Part shown: in pieces, positions 32,121-42,597 of the stretch
Numbering within the stretch: the first letter of the stretch is position 1
Layout: each line of letters begins with the position of its first letter
DNA from: Pisaster brevispinus
Lineage: Eukaryota > Echinodermata > Asteroidea > Forcipulatida > Asteriidae
Direction: 5' to 3'
DNA length: 64,000 bases
NCBI GenBank assembly: GCA_023634235.1
Contig: JAMKCF010000028.1
Coordinates: 2,908,001-2,972,000, forward strand
Made by a program: the position numbers and the translations under genes
The notes under the pieces: generated by a model
What the model was told of the DNA's origin: nothing
The model's database searches: none
The model's input: the letters and a program-made list of their open reading frames with translations, nothing else

Positions 32121-34309
32121 AGTTGTAGTCTCAGTTGTAGTCGCAGTTGTAGTCTCAGTTGTAGTCTCAGATGTAGTCTCAGATGTAGTCTCAGATGTAG
32201 TCTAAGTTGTAGTCTCAGTTGTAGTCTCAGTTGTAGTCTCAGTTGTAGTCTCAGTTGTAGTCTCAGTTGTAGTCTCAGTTGTAGTCTCAGTTGTAGTCTC
32301 AGTTGTAGTCTCAGTTGTAGTCTCAGTTGTAGTCTCAGTTGTAGTCTCAGTTGTAGTCTCAGTTGTAGTCTCAGTTGTAGTCTCAGTTGTAGTCTCAGTT
32401 GTAGTCTCAGTTGTAGTCTCAGTTGTAGTCTCAGTTGTAGTCTCAGTTGTAGTCTCAGTTGTAGTCTCAGTTGTAGTCTCAGTTGTAGTCTCAGTTGTAG
32501 TCTCAGTTGTAGTCTCAGTTGTAGTCTCAGTTGTAGTCTCAGTTGTAGTCTCAGTTGTAGTCTCAGTTGTAGTCTCAGTTGTAGTCTCAGTTGTAGTCTC
32601 AGATGTAGTCTCAGTTGTAGTCTCAGATGTAGTCTCAGATGTAGTCTCAGATGTAGTCTCAGATGTAGTCTCAGATGTAGTCTCAGATGTAGTCTCAGAT
32701 GTAGTCTAAGATGTAGTCTCAGATGTAGTCTCAGATGTAGTCTCAGATGTAGTCTCAGATGTAGTCTCATATGTAGTCTCAGATGTAGTCTCAGATGTAG
32801 TCTCAGATGTAGTCTCAGTTGTAGTCTCAGTTGTAGTCTCAGTTGTAGTCTCAGTTGTAGTCTCAGTTGTAGTCTCAGTTGTAGTCTCAGTTGTAGTCTC
32901 AGTTGTAGTCTCAGTTGTAGTCTCAGTTGTAGACTCAGTTGTAGACTCAGTTGTAGACTCAGTTGTAGTCTCAGTTGTAGTCTCAGTTGTAGTCTCAGTT
33001 GTAGTCTCAGTTGTAGTCTCAGTTGTAGTCTCAGATGTAGTCTCAGATGTAGTCTCAGATGTAGTCTCAGATGTAGTCTCAGATGTAGTCTCAGATGTAG
33101 TCTCAGATGTAGTCTCAGATGTAGTCTCAGTTGTAGTCTCAGTTGTAGTCTCAGTTGTAGTCTCAGTTGTAGTCTCAGTTGTAGTCTCAGTTGTAGTCTC
33201 AGTTGTAGTCTCAGTTGTAGTCTCAGTTGTAGTCTCAGTTGTAGTCTCAGTTGTAGTCTCAGTTGTAGTCTCAGTTGTAGTCTCAGTTGTAGTCTCAGTT
33301 GTAGTCTCAGTTGTAGTCTCAGTTGTAGTCTCAGTTGTAGTCTCAGTTGTAGTCTCAGTTGTAGTCTCAGTTGTAGTCTCAGTTGTAGTCTCAGTTGTAG
33401 TCTCAGTTGTAGTCTCAGTTGTAGTCTCAGTTGTAGTCTCAGTTGTAGTCTCAGTTGTAGTCTCAGTTGTAGTCTCAGTTGTAGTCTCAGTTGTAGTCTC
33501 AGTTGTAGTCTCAGATGTAGTCTCAGTTGTAGTCTCAGTTGTAGTCTCAGTTGTAGTCTCAGATGTAGTCTCAGATGTAGTCTCAGATGTAGTCTCAGAT
33601 GTAGTCTCAGATGTAGTCTCAGATGTAGTCTCAGATGTAGTCTCAGATGTAGTCTCAGATGTAGTCTCAGATGTAGTCTCAGATGTAGTCTCAGTTGTAG
33701 TCTCAGTTGTAGTCTCAGTTGTAGTCTCAGTTGTAGTCTCAGTTGTAGTCTCAGTTGTAGTCTCAGTTGTAGTCTCAGTTGTAGTCTCAGTTGTAGTCTC
33801 AGTTGTAGTCTCAGTTGTAGTCTCAGTTGTAGTCTCAGTTGTAGTCTCAGTTGTAGTCTCAGTTGTAGTCTCAGTTGTAGTCTCAGTTGTAGTCTCAGTT
33901 GTAGTCTCAGTTGTAGTCTCAGTTGTAGTCTCAGTTGTAGTCTCAGTTGTAGTCTCAGTTGTAGTCTCAGTTGTAGTCTCAGATGTAGTCTCAGATGTAG
34001 TCTCAGATGTAGTCTCAGATGTAGTCTCAGATGTAGTCTCAGATGTAGTCTCAGATGTAGTCTCAGATGTAGTCTCAGTTGTAGTCTCAGTTGTAGTCTC
34101 AGTTGTAGTCTCAGTTGTAGTCTCAGTTGTAGTCTCAGTTGTAGTCTCAGTTGTAGTCTCAGTTGTAGTCTCAGTTGTAGTCTCAGTTGTAGTCTCAGTT
34201 GTAGTCTCAGTTGTAGTCTCAGTTGTAGTCTCAGTTGTAGTCTCAGTTGTAGTCTCAGTTGTAGTCTCAGTTGTAGTCTCAGTTGTAGTCTCAGTTGTAG
34301 TCTCAGTTT
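32121..34309. repeat. 12 bp minisatellite, ~182 copies
   Basis: Unit GTAGTCTCAGTT with the main variant GTAGTCTCAGAT, plus rare forms (GTAGACTCAGTT three times near 32935-32955, GTAGTCTAAG, GTAGTCTCAT). Variants are not mixed at random. GAT-type blocks of about 8-17 copies (32610-32815, 33029-33125, 33560-33690, 33980-34075) alternate with longer GTT-type blocks, a higher-order pattern. The 12 bp period keeps frames open on both strands (Cys-Ser-Leu-Ser/Arg on +, Leu-Arg-Leu-Gln/His on -); these are not genes. Confidence 0.97.
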
Positions 34310-34382
34310 TTAGTTTCTAGTTCAACCAAAAGCCTGCCTACACTTCCTCTCCTCCAAGCAGACTGCGGCTGTCAGATCCTCT

Positions 34383-34760
34383 TTACTCCTCCACCAGATT
34401 TTGCGCTTCTTGACATTCCTGGGCCTGTGATACCCGATGCTGACTGAGAGCGACATTATTTGAGGTACTTTTCGTCAAGTTACTGTTAATGTCATTTGTT
34501 ATATATTTGAGTGTACAGCCTTTTGATTTTTTTGCATCGAGCGGAGCATTCTCTGAGGCATGGGTCAGTAGACTTACCAGGTCATTCAATGTCATAAAGA
34601 TGTGTGCATGCTCAGTACTGTCAACAGTAGAAGATATCACAGTATGTTTGCTGCCACCTAGAGTTCCAATGATGTAAACTGGAAATAAATCTTCTCTTAG
34701 TAATTCTATTGGCTTTTGGAAGAGTACTTTCATTCCCTCTTGATGGTATCTGACATCCAC
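34383..34760 (-). CDS. unidentified minus-strand coding fragment
   Basis: A 125-codon open frame reads MKVLFQKPIELLREDLFPVY then IIGTLGGSKHTVISS, a hydrophobic/charged middle (HIFMTLNDLVSLLTHASENA) and a Ser/Asn/Gln-rich end NLVEE. Composition looks like real globular protein, unlike the array frames nearby. A TGA lies upstream in frame and no clear splice acceptor explains it, so this is probably a fragment. It abuts the minisatellite. I do not recognise a family. Confidence 0.35.
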   Translation of the reverse strand: MDVRYHQEGMKVLFQKPIELLREDLFPVYIIGTLGGSKHTVISSTVDSTEHAHIFMTLNDLVSLLTHASENAPLDAKKSKGCTLKYITNDINSNLTKSTSNNVALSQHRVSQAQECQEAQNLVEE

Positions 34761-34841
34761 AAAATGTCAACCAACATTTTCTAGAAAAGTGCTAATAACA
34801 AGTTAATGTCTGCTAACCTTTCCCGCTTATGTAAATTTCAG

Positions 34842-34928
34842 AGTGCAGCAAGGTCCTGACCGCTGACTGAGGAGCCTTCCAGTCTGTCAACTTCCATGGT
34901 GGGAAGCTTCACAACTGACTACTTCAAG
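34842..34928 (+). pseudogene. unidentified exon-like block
   Basis: Acceptor AAATTTCAG precedes it and donor GTCAGA follows. The 3' part is open (SLSTSMVGSFTTDYFK), phase 0, joining in frame to the block at 35280. Stops occur in every frame across the 5' part, so either the true acceptor is internal or the exon is damaged. Family unknown. Confidence 0.35.
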
Positions 34929-35279
34929 GTCAGAATCTAACTCCTCAACATTTCAACAACTTTTGAAATATTTTCCAAATATTTCCCATTGAAATTTATT
35001 GGCTGAATCTTTGTTCATGCTTAGGTTCAAGAGATCAATCTTCAATAACCTGCCTACACTTTTTTTGTTCATAAAGCAATTTTCAATCAATTTGTTTTAG
35101 AGACATCACAATGCTGAAAGATCTTATATTTTTAATCATAAAAAATGCAAATATTTATTTGGCAAATCCACTAATGGTGAAACAATTTTCCTTTTTTCCC
35201 CCACTTCTAAAAAAATGTTTTTTTAAAAGACCTTCAGATGTATTTTTGACAATTCTTGATTTTATTGTCTGAATTACAG

Positions 35280-35402
35280 CCGAGTGATTTGATGACAGGC
35301 CAGAACGTCAACCTGTGCAGCCAGCTTGGCCCTATGAAACGAACTTTTTCCCAGGATACTCAGCTGATCATACAGTGTTGCCATGGGTCCCTGACTCTCC
35401 AG
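35280..35402 (+). CDS. unidentified internal exon (candidate)
   Basis: Acceptor AATTACAG precedes it and donor GTTTGT follows. Forty-one open codons, phase 0 both ends: PSDLMTGQNVNLCSQLGPMK then RTFSQDTQLIIQCCHGSLTL and Q. It could be spliced to the terminal exon at 36416. No family recognised. Confidence 0.4.
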
Positions 35403-36415
35403 GTTTGTTGAGAAATGGGTGTTAATCTGTGTATGCAGTTAACGTACATTATTTTCCTTCATGCATGACGCGGCTTATCTGACTCCAAATGTTCAACAAA
35501 AATCACTGCCTCTTAACTATTGATGGGCCTTATCTGGTATCACTATAGATCACTGTGATGATAACTGTGGGAAAATGAAACTTATCCTGTGAAATAAGCC
35601 TTTCATTTGCTCAGGTAATGTTGTCACATTATTTAAAATAACACAGTGTGTAGTTATGAAGTGTATTTTTTAGGGGTTTACTGTAGTTTTAAGGTAAGCA
35701 GCTGTACATGAGATTGGACCTTTATTAGCCTATTAGCACAAAAAAAAATGGAAAAAAAATGATATGCGCGCAGTATAAAATAACTGAGCAGAAATAGATT
35801 ATCAGCCATAACGTCCTACTTAATTAGGTTGTTACGCCTGGTACCTAACTATACCTAACTGTTTATCATCCCTGTGATATTCAGGTATTTTTCGTCTATC
35901 ATTAAGGTAAACATGCTACCAGTGTGTCCGACCTGGTTTCTCCTATCAGGATGTTTGAGTGTTAAACTAGGCTTTCTGCTTGTTAATCTTGCTTGGCTGA
36001 GATGTACAACAAAAACCCACTCCAACAGCTTTATTCCATGTACATGTCTTTGTAGCTCCTTGCCTTTAACTTCAACAAATTTCTCCATCCTACAATCTAA
36101 ACTGATTTCAGATGCAATTCCTACCTTTAGTTCCCTGAGTTATTCTTATCTTGTACGTAACCTGTTACCAAGAGTGGCTTTTAGCCATGTTTTAGGCAAA
36201 CGTGCATTAAAGCTATACAAAAACACAGGGTCGTAACTTGATAGGTCGAAAGTTCATATCTAACACACTATAGCAAGCACACAATTTGCTGCACGCGATA
36301 AGGTCGTATTTCACTTAATTTTTGTTTGCGTTCACTTATTGCACTACTCAAAAAATTTAATCGCAACCTGGCTCCACTGACATAGTGAAATCTTTTCTTT
36401 TTTGTGTGTGTTCAG

Positions 36416-36555
36416 AAGCGTCTGTCTTCTGTGGGGATGCAAACACTTTCACTTGGATCTCGGAGGGGAGTGAAGTCATCGAAAATCCCAAACTGACGAC
36501 GACGAGTGTTTCCAAGATTGCAGAGAGCCTGAGAGAAGGAGACATTTTCCTGTAA
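36416..36555 (+). pseudogene. duplicate of the unidentified terminal exon, frameshifted
   Basis: Acceptor GTGTGTTCAG then KRLSSVGMQTLSLGSRRGVK and a TGA at 36494. The original stop region (CATTTTCCTGTAAAG) survives at about 36543-36557 but out of frame. It is shorter at the 5' end than the 20496 copy, lacking IQDVIPK. Confidence 0.6.
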
Positions 36556-37049
36556 AGTGTCGGACATCAGGGTGGTTGGACGGCAGCTTTTTTCTATGTA
36601 TAAACTGAATGTATTTATTTCTGTATAATTTATTATCTGCTTGTCGTCCGTCCGACCAGGTTCATATTGTAATATTATTGTTAATAATAATAATAATAAT
36701 TATGTGTAATACTTTAAATGGAATGCATGGGGGTGTTGACTGCGGTTTGGCTGGTGGGATTCAACTTGGAGGCATAGGTTTGTGAGTTTGTTGTGTGAAT
36801 GATGATGATTAGTGGGCCCTGTGTGTTAGGTAACTTATGCCTTCTTGCCCATCCAGTGTCATGCTTTATATTCTATGTTCTACGATCACGCACTCATGCA
36901 TTTGCTTTTTTTAGATGATAATTATTTGCTAGAGACAGAATATTTAGGAGTTGCCTTCATTTGTATTGACATTTTATTGACATACTTGCATTGTATAAGA
37001 TAATTAATTGTACATGTATGTGTTTTATTTTCTGCCTGCACAACTCTCA

Positions 37050-37310
37050 ACAGTTTTTTTGCAGGTGTTTACAGAGAGAATAAATCCTGGCCAGATCCAG
37101 AGTCAACATCCACTAGCTGGATACACCCGTGTGGGACGTCACTTCAATGTTCCTAATCACTCCATTTCTGTCATAATTACAGGGCTTTATGAGGCACTAG
37201 GAAACCACAGAGACTGTTCGTCTGAGTAGGGAGAAGCTATGGATAATGCGTCTCCAGACCATTCAACCCCATGGTCTAAATCATCCAAGAAGGAAATGTC
37301 TAATAACTTT
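37050..37310 (+). pseudogene. Penelope-like C-terminus, frameshifted copy
   Basis: RINPGQIQSQHPLAGYTRVG then RHFNVPNHSISV and YEALGNH match 21190-21425. A frameshift after this region brings a stop. Downstream nucleotides still show GGGAGAAGCTATGGATAA, as in the other copy. Confidence 0.6.
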
Positions 37311-37387
37311 TTGTCTTTACTATCTCCTTTTTATCACAGATTCTCCTCTCCAGTCTGCCTCATTCACTAATCAATTACTTTTCTCTC

Positions 37388-38450
37388 CCTGTATATTCAG
37401 TTTGCGGTAACACCATGTGTATATCTACTATCTATGTAGATTTGTTCTTGTAGAACTAGGTCTTGCTTTTTATTCTACTGCCGCGGAGTAGATTTTGGAA
37501 ATCGGGAGACTACTTCAGGAGACTACTTAGTTCTCAAATGAACTGTCCAGCTTATTAGCTACTACCTGGGCGGAGGGTAGGAAATCGGCTGGGACTACTA
37601 CTTTAGCTTAATAGTGGATCGGATCAAGGGGACTTCTTGTTATTAACTTTACTGCCGCGGAGTGAGTTCTTATTTGGTCTCAACGTTTCGACTAGCTATC
37701 TCTAGTCATCGTCATCGCCGTTGAGACCAAATAAGAACTCACTCCGCGGCAGTGAAGTTAATAACGAAAAGTCCCCTTGATCCGATCCACTATCAAGCTA
37801 AAGTAGTAGTCCCGGCCGATTTCCTACCCTCTGCCCAGGTAGTAGCTAATAAGCTGGACAGTTCTTTTGAGAACTAAGTAGTCTCCCGAAGTAGTCTCCC
37901 GATTTCTAAAATCTTCTCCGCGGCAGTAGAATAAAAAGCAAGACCTAGTTCTACAAGAGACTACTTAGCTCTCAAAAGAACTGTCCAGCTTATTAGCTAC
38001 TACCCGGGCGGAGGGTAGGAAATAGGCCGGGACTACCACTTTAGCTTGATAGTGGATCGAATCAAGGGGACTTCTCGTTATTAGCTTCACTGCCGCGAAG
38101 TGAGTTCTTATTTGGTCTCAACTGCGATGACGATGATTAGAGCAAGCTAGTCGAAACGTTGAGACCAAATAAGAACTCACTCCGCGGCAGTAAAATTAAT
38201 AACGAGAAGTCCCCTTGATCTGATCCACTATCAAGCTAAAGTAGTAGTCCCGGCCGATTTCCTACCCTCCGCCTGGGTAGTAGCTAATAAGCTGGACAGT
38301 TCTTTTGAGAACTAAGTAGTCTCCTGAAGTAGTCTCCCGATTTCCAAAATCTTCTCCACGGCAGTAGAATAAAAAGCAAGACCTAGTTCTTTAAGAACAA
38401 ATCTAGATAGCTAGTACATATACACATGGTGTTACCGCAAACCGAACATA
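37388..38450. mobile_element. two adjacent foldback elements
   Basis: First hairpin: about 37388-37955, arms meeting at 37680-37730. Second: about 37960-38450, arms meeting at 38115-38165. Words as in the 21.6 kb element (TTATTCTACTGCCGCGG, AGCTTATTAGCTACTACC, TAGTAGTCCCGGCCGATTTC). The outermost ends match AACACC(A)TG.GTATATCTA and its inverse, so the pair may be a nested or duplicated insertion. Confidence 0.85.
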
Positions 38451-38479
38451 CATGTATATTTATACTTCACACATGCAAA

Positions 38480-38770
38480 GCCTTAAAAAGTTTTCTCTCC
38501 CTCTTCAAATCATTTATTTTGTCCTTTGTTTTCCTTACCTTTTGTGGTCAAACCAGCCCCTCCCCCAACCCCCTTTTGTTTTCCTCCTCTCTGTTCATCC
38601 TGCCTCCCTCTCTGTTTGCTTTCATTTCTAACATCTATGTCCACTCGACTGCTTTTTTTACACCTGTATTGTTATGTTGTTACCTGTTTATGTTTGTAGT
38701 CTTGTCATTTAGCCTTTGAGAAAGACTCTGCTGAGGTCAAAACGTCAGGCCACTAACTATTTTTTTAATG
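38480..38770 (+). mobile_element. 3' tail of the Penelope-like relic, copy 2
   Basis: C/T-rich stretch, GTCTTGTCATTTAGCCTTTG, AGAAAGACTCTGCTGAGGTC and AAAACGTCAGGCC, parallel to 22301-22570. Confidence 0.5.
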
Positions 38771-39149
38771 TAGTAGTTCATCCATGATTTTTAGAGCCAA
38801 CTTGTAATAGGTTTTTGCTGAGGATATTTTATCCATGCATAATTATTTGTTTTTAGATATTGTTGTATTGCCATTAATAATAAGTCATTGCTGTGTATTG
38901 TGTATTGTGTGCTGGAGGATTAAAAATAGTACAGGAGATTGTTTTATAATTTGTGACGTCATCGTGGTGTTTTTTGTTGTTGGTGTGTTCTGGTGGTGCT
39001 CGTCCTTTTTAAATAGAGGTCCAGCCTCCTTCCCGTGTCTCTAGTTGCAACAATAAAGTCCTGAGCCGTTTTAGTATGATGTTTTTGCAGTAAGCACGAT
39101 AGAGTTGCAATGATCGTTTGTGGTTTGCAAGCGTGTAAGTACTCGACAT

Positions 39150-39561
39150 CTAATAATAATGGCTTATATAGCGCTCATATCCGTCACTCAGTGACGCTCA
39201 AGGCGCTTCAACATTAATTTCCTGCAAGGTATGTGGGGCTTCATTTGAAGTATGATACCTACTCTTTTACATAGCACCATGTAATGGTTTACAAGGTGCT
39301 GTGGTGCAATATGCAGCCAATCAAACCAGGAATACCGGGGCGAACCCCTTCTCTTTTCGATAAGTGTACTGGGTTCTTTTACGTGCATTACACAACACAC
39401 GGGCCAACGGCTTTACGTCCCATCCGAAGGACGAAGCAATAATGGTTAAGTGTCTTGCTTAAGGACACAAGTGTCGCGACCGGGACTCGAACCCACACCC
39501 TGCTGAGTCGGAAACACCAGAGCTTGAGTCCGGTGCTCTTATCCGCTCGGACACGCCACGT
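39150..39561 (-). mobile_element. tRNA-Leu-type SINE, full-length minus copy
   Basis: On the minus strand it runs from a tRNA-Leu-like head (GTCCGAGCGGATAAGAGC box A, GACTCAAGC, GGGTTCGAGTCCCGG box B) through the family body to an ATTATTA tail at 39150. This is the best-preserved copy in the window. Confidence 0.87.
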
Positions 39562-39968
39562 CTAACGGACCATCGACCAACATGATGCCATGCGCCTGCG
39601 CATGTGTTGTGACACTGCCACGGGTTGAAGTCTGCTGATTGTGTAGAATAGTAGGCAAGGTCAGGTCGTGTTTTTGACAAACTTGGAGCCGATGGTCAGG
39701 TTAAACAGTGGTTACGAAGCAGAGAATGGGGGTGGGAGGTTGGTATAGGGACAGAGAAACGGAAGCCCGGTTTGGGTGACCTAGATCAAGGTCAGAATGA
39801 CGTCAAAGTTCATGTGGTATTATAATACTGCCTGTCAATTTTTCACCAATAGAGGGCTGCTTCCGCAAATCATTAAAACTGATAACAAATGACCATATAG
39901 CTTCTATTTCAGACACTCACTGGCAAAGCTATATGTGGAAAAAGTTGATCCCTTTAGTTTACTGACCT

Positions 39969-40215
39969 GGCCCAATTTCATGGCTCTGCTTACCGTAAGC
40001 AAAGAATCGGCGCTTATGGAAGCAGGGAGTTCTTTGCTTACGTCAAGCATATTTCACGGGTTAGCAGAGAATTTTGCTTGTGCGCGTGCGTACTCCACAT
40101 TTCAAGACATTCTTGGCTTACACAGCTAGCGGAGAAATTCGGTGCCTGCAGAGTAAGCGGAGAATGGTGATTGTAAGCGCAGAGTTCGGCGGTAAGCAGA
40201 GCCATGAATTTGGGC
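39969..40215. mobile_element. MITE with GGCCCAATTTCATGG ends
   Basis: GGCCCAATTTCATGGCTCTGC at the left is inverted as GCAGAGCCATGAATTTGGGC at the right, around a ~205 bp core rich in GTAAGC words. Its termini resemble the GGGCCCAATTT family but the interior differs. Confidence 0.82.
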
Positions 40216-40489
40216 TCGGAGATGACAGACCAGGAACCCCCCTATCTAATAATTATGCTTCTATGGGACCCCTAAAACAAGTGTGCAAAGTTTGGTGCTT
40301 TAATCCGGCGTGTCACGATTTTTTCATTAAGCCCCTGGACTAATAGGTAAGAAGAGGTGTAGGTCCTATGAAGATAAAAGAGTGAACGGGTTGGCTGGAG
40401 GGTTGTTTATAGAAAAAATGGGAAAACCAACACTTGAAAGTAAAAATGTTTTATAGAGGGATATAAAATCCAGGTGTTTTACGAACAGA

Positions 40490-40720
40490 TTTACCATGTG
40501 GTGATCGTCAACGTTCGAGTTTTCATGGGATACCGTATAGATGGAAAATGGGGTTGTTATAACTGTGCGTAATTAACCACTGATTAGAGGACCAAATTAG
40601 ACAGCTCAAAAGTTTGGTGTGCCCAGTGTAACAGTCTTCAAGACTCTGGGCTTTAACTTACACTTTAACTCAAAACGAAGAGTAGGCTACAAATTCTTTT
40701 CAAAATATGTTTTAGTATTA
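40490..40720. repeat. inverted copy of the 24.2-25.1 kb repeat
   Basis: ATAGATGGAAAATGG, AATTAACCACTGATTAGAGGA, CCAAATTAGACAGCTCAAAA and CAGTCTTCAAGACTCTGGG match that family in reverse complement. Confidence 0.7.
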
Positions 40721-41024
40721 TTTAAAGCCTATCAATCAAGTAGGCCCTACATAACAAGAAGACATCCGCATACGCATATTGTCTCTGGCTCATTTTCTAG
40801 CATTCACCAATGTTGTTTTCTTTGTTTAAAGTTTTGGAATGATTTTATAGCTATAGAATGTCAATATTCTCAAATAAAAATTGTTAATTTATAACCAGTT
40901 TTTCAGTTTTCGTTCGGATAAAATAAGGGATTCACCGACAGAAAGTAGCCAAATGAGAGTTTTTTCACCTCCCTGTACTGCATGTGTTTTAATTTTCTTA
41001 TTGAAGTCACCGCAGCTCAGTAGA

Positions 41025-41033
41025 CGCCATTTT
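41025..41033 (+). promoter_or_regulatory. YY1-like CGCCATTTT element
   Basis: CGCCATTTT is the reverse complement of the YY1 core AAAATGGCG. It lies 95 bp before the THAP-type ATG. YY1 sites often sit near transcription starts of TATA-less promoters; use here is inference. Confidence 0.35.
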
Positions 41034-41119
41034 GAAACACCCGTAACAACCACACAAACAGCGTGGGGCATGCACATCTGTGCAGATAATCCTGTTTTTA
41101 GCCGAAATTATTTAGCAAA

Positions 41120-41187
41120 ATGCCTACTTGTGCGGCATTAAACTGCACTAACAGATACTCCCGTGGATGTGGAAAGACATACCATCT
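41120..41187 (+). CDS. first exon of a THAP-domain protein (partial)
   Basis: ATG (context GCAAAATGCC) opens 22 codons plus two bases before donor CT|GTAAGT: MPTCAALNCTNRYSRGCGKT YHL, with the last codon split. MP..C-x4-C..NRYS is the start of the THAP C2CH zinc-finger DNA-binding domain, supplying the first two zinc-binding cysteines. The later exon with the conserved Trp, Cys and His was not found before the window end. The exon may belong to a long gene, a domesticated transposase or a broken copy. The YY1-like site upstream fits an active promoter. Confidence 0.6.
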
Positions 41188-42597
41188 GTAAGTATCTATC
41201 TATTTTTCGTGAATGTTTATTTTAGGGGAATTTCAGGCTGACATATGAATTTGTCATGTAAACTTTCTGTTGAATACATTCGCCGGTTCGCGCGCGCATT
41301 TGTTACGGGTACAAATTTACTGGAAAACACAAGTTTGGTGGATAAATGCAATCATATCTCTGGAACCCTTTATCGTACAAACTAGTTCAAAACGGTAAAA
41401 TAGTCTTGAATATCTACTCCTTCGTCATGTCATATTTATTTTACATTCAGAAAACATTTTGCCACGTCATTTTGAGGGTTTTACGTCCAGTCTTGGTCAA
41501 TTTTGTATGGAGAAATTCCTAAAGTCTACCTAATCTAGCCACATGAGGGCTCTTATGTTAACTTATTTCAGCAACCCGACGGCTAATTGCTTAGTTCAAA
41601 ATGGATTTGGGAAGTGTACATCCTGACCAAAACACTGCTCTAACAATTTTTCTGATTAGACAAGTTTTTCCAACGTCATTTTTTAGTTGAAATTCAGACC
41701 AATGAAAAGTTATTTCACAGCTTCAAAACAGCCGTTGCTATTAAACATCTGTGTCCAAACTTCCGCAGTGTCAACTCTAAAACTCCAACGCATGTTTCTA
41801 AAATGGTAAATTCATGCACTTTTTTTTATCGGAAGGTTTAACTGGAAAAACTTATATGAACAGAATCATTAATGTAAACATTTTGTTCTACATATGGAAA
41901 AGTTTCATTGCAGTCAGTCTCAAATAATCAGTTGTGTGTGTGCGTGACCTTCTGACTACACCACGCATCCACTGAACGATGTCAACACACATTCATGTGT
42001 TATGCATATAGCCCATGTGTGTAGACCATGCCCTTGTGGTCAAAAACGACGAGTCCATTTTGGCAGACGGGTAAATTGCAAGGTCTAACTCCAATAAACA
42101 AAACTACACACAATGTAAGTTGCTTGTGTTTCAAGGCTGGCAAAGTACATTTTATTAAATACACAACAATGAAAATATATAACAGCTACAAAACATAATA
42201 TCAATTTACTAAAGTATAGAACATACTGAGGCTTTGGCATGTTAGCTGAGTGAAACATTTCTGACAATTTTAAAAACCATAATAGCAACTTGTTTGGTAG
42301 ATACAGAAATACATGTAACTTCATTACAACTTTACAAGAGTTCCACAATGGCAAGTGTATGCATAAGTAAACCTTTGAATCATATTAAACTGTGACCCTT
42401 GATGGCAATATTATATAGTAATAAGTTGTTTACCTCAAGATTTACAACATGTGTATATTCTGAACTAGCCTGTGGTAGCCCTTGCACAAGCAAAACAACA
42501 CAGGCAAGAGCAGTTACTGTCTCAATCCATACAGTGCTCAACTTGACCATGGTGAAAGTTACACTTACACATCAATAGGAGTTAAGCTTTATAGGAG
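41188..42597. other. no gene recognised
   Basis: AT-rich DNA downstream of the THAP exon. A candidate second THAP exon was looked for and not found. Minus-strand frames here have no recognisable motif. Confidence 0.5.

Larger units (their letters stand above)
35906..38830 (+). repeat. segmental duplication, copy 2 (pair: 19969-22620)
   Basis: Same order of landmarks as copy 1. It is longer because the foldback region is doubled (37388-38450). Its coding relics are more degraded than in copy 1. Confidence 0.85.

Noticed and set aside
31986..34313. 775-codon + strand frame and a 272-codon minus frame of short peptide repeats
   Set aside because: Both arise from a stop-free 12 bp minisatellite; frames open on both strands and no start context or splice structure supports a gene.
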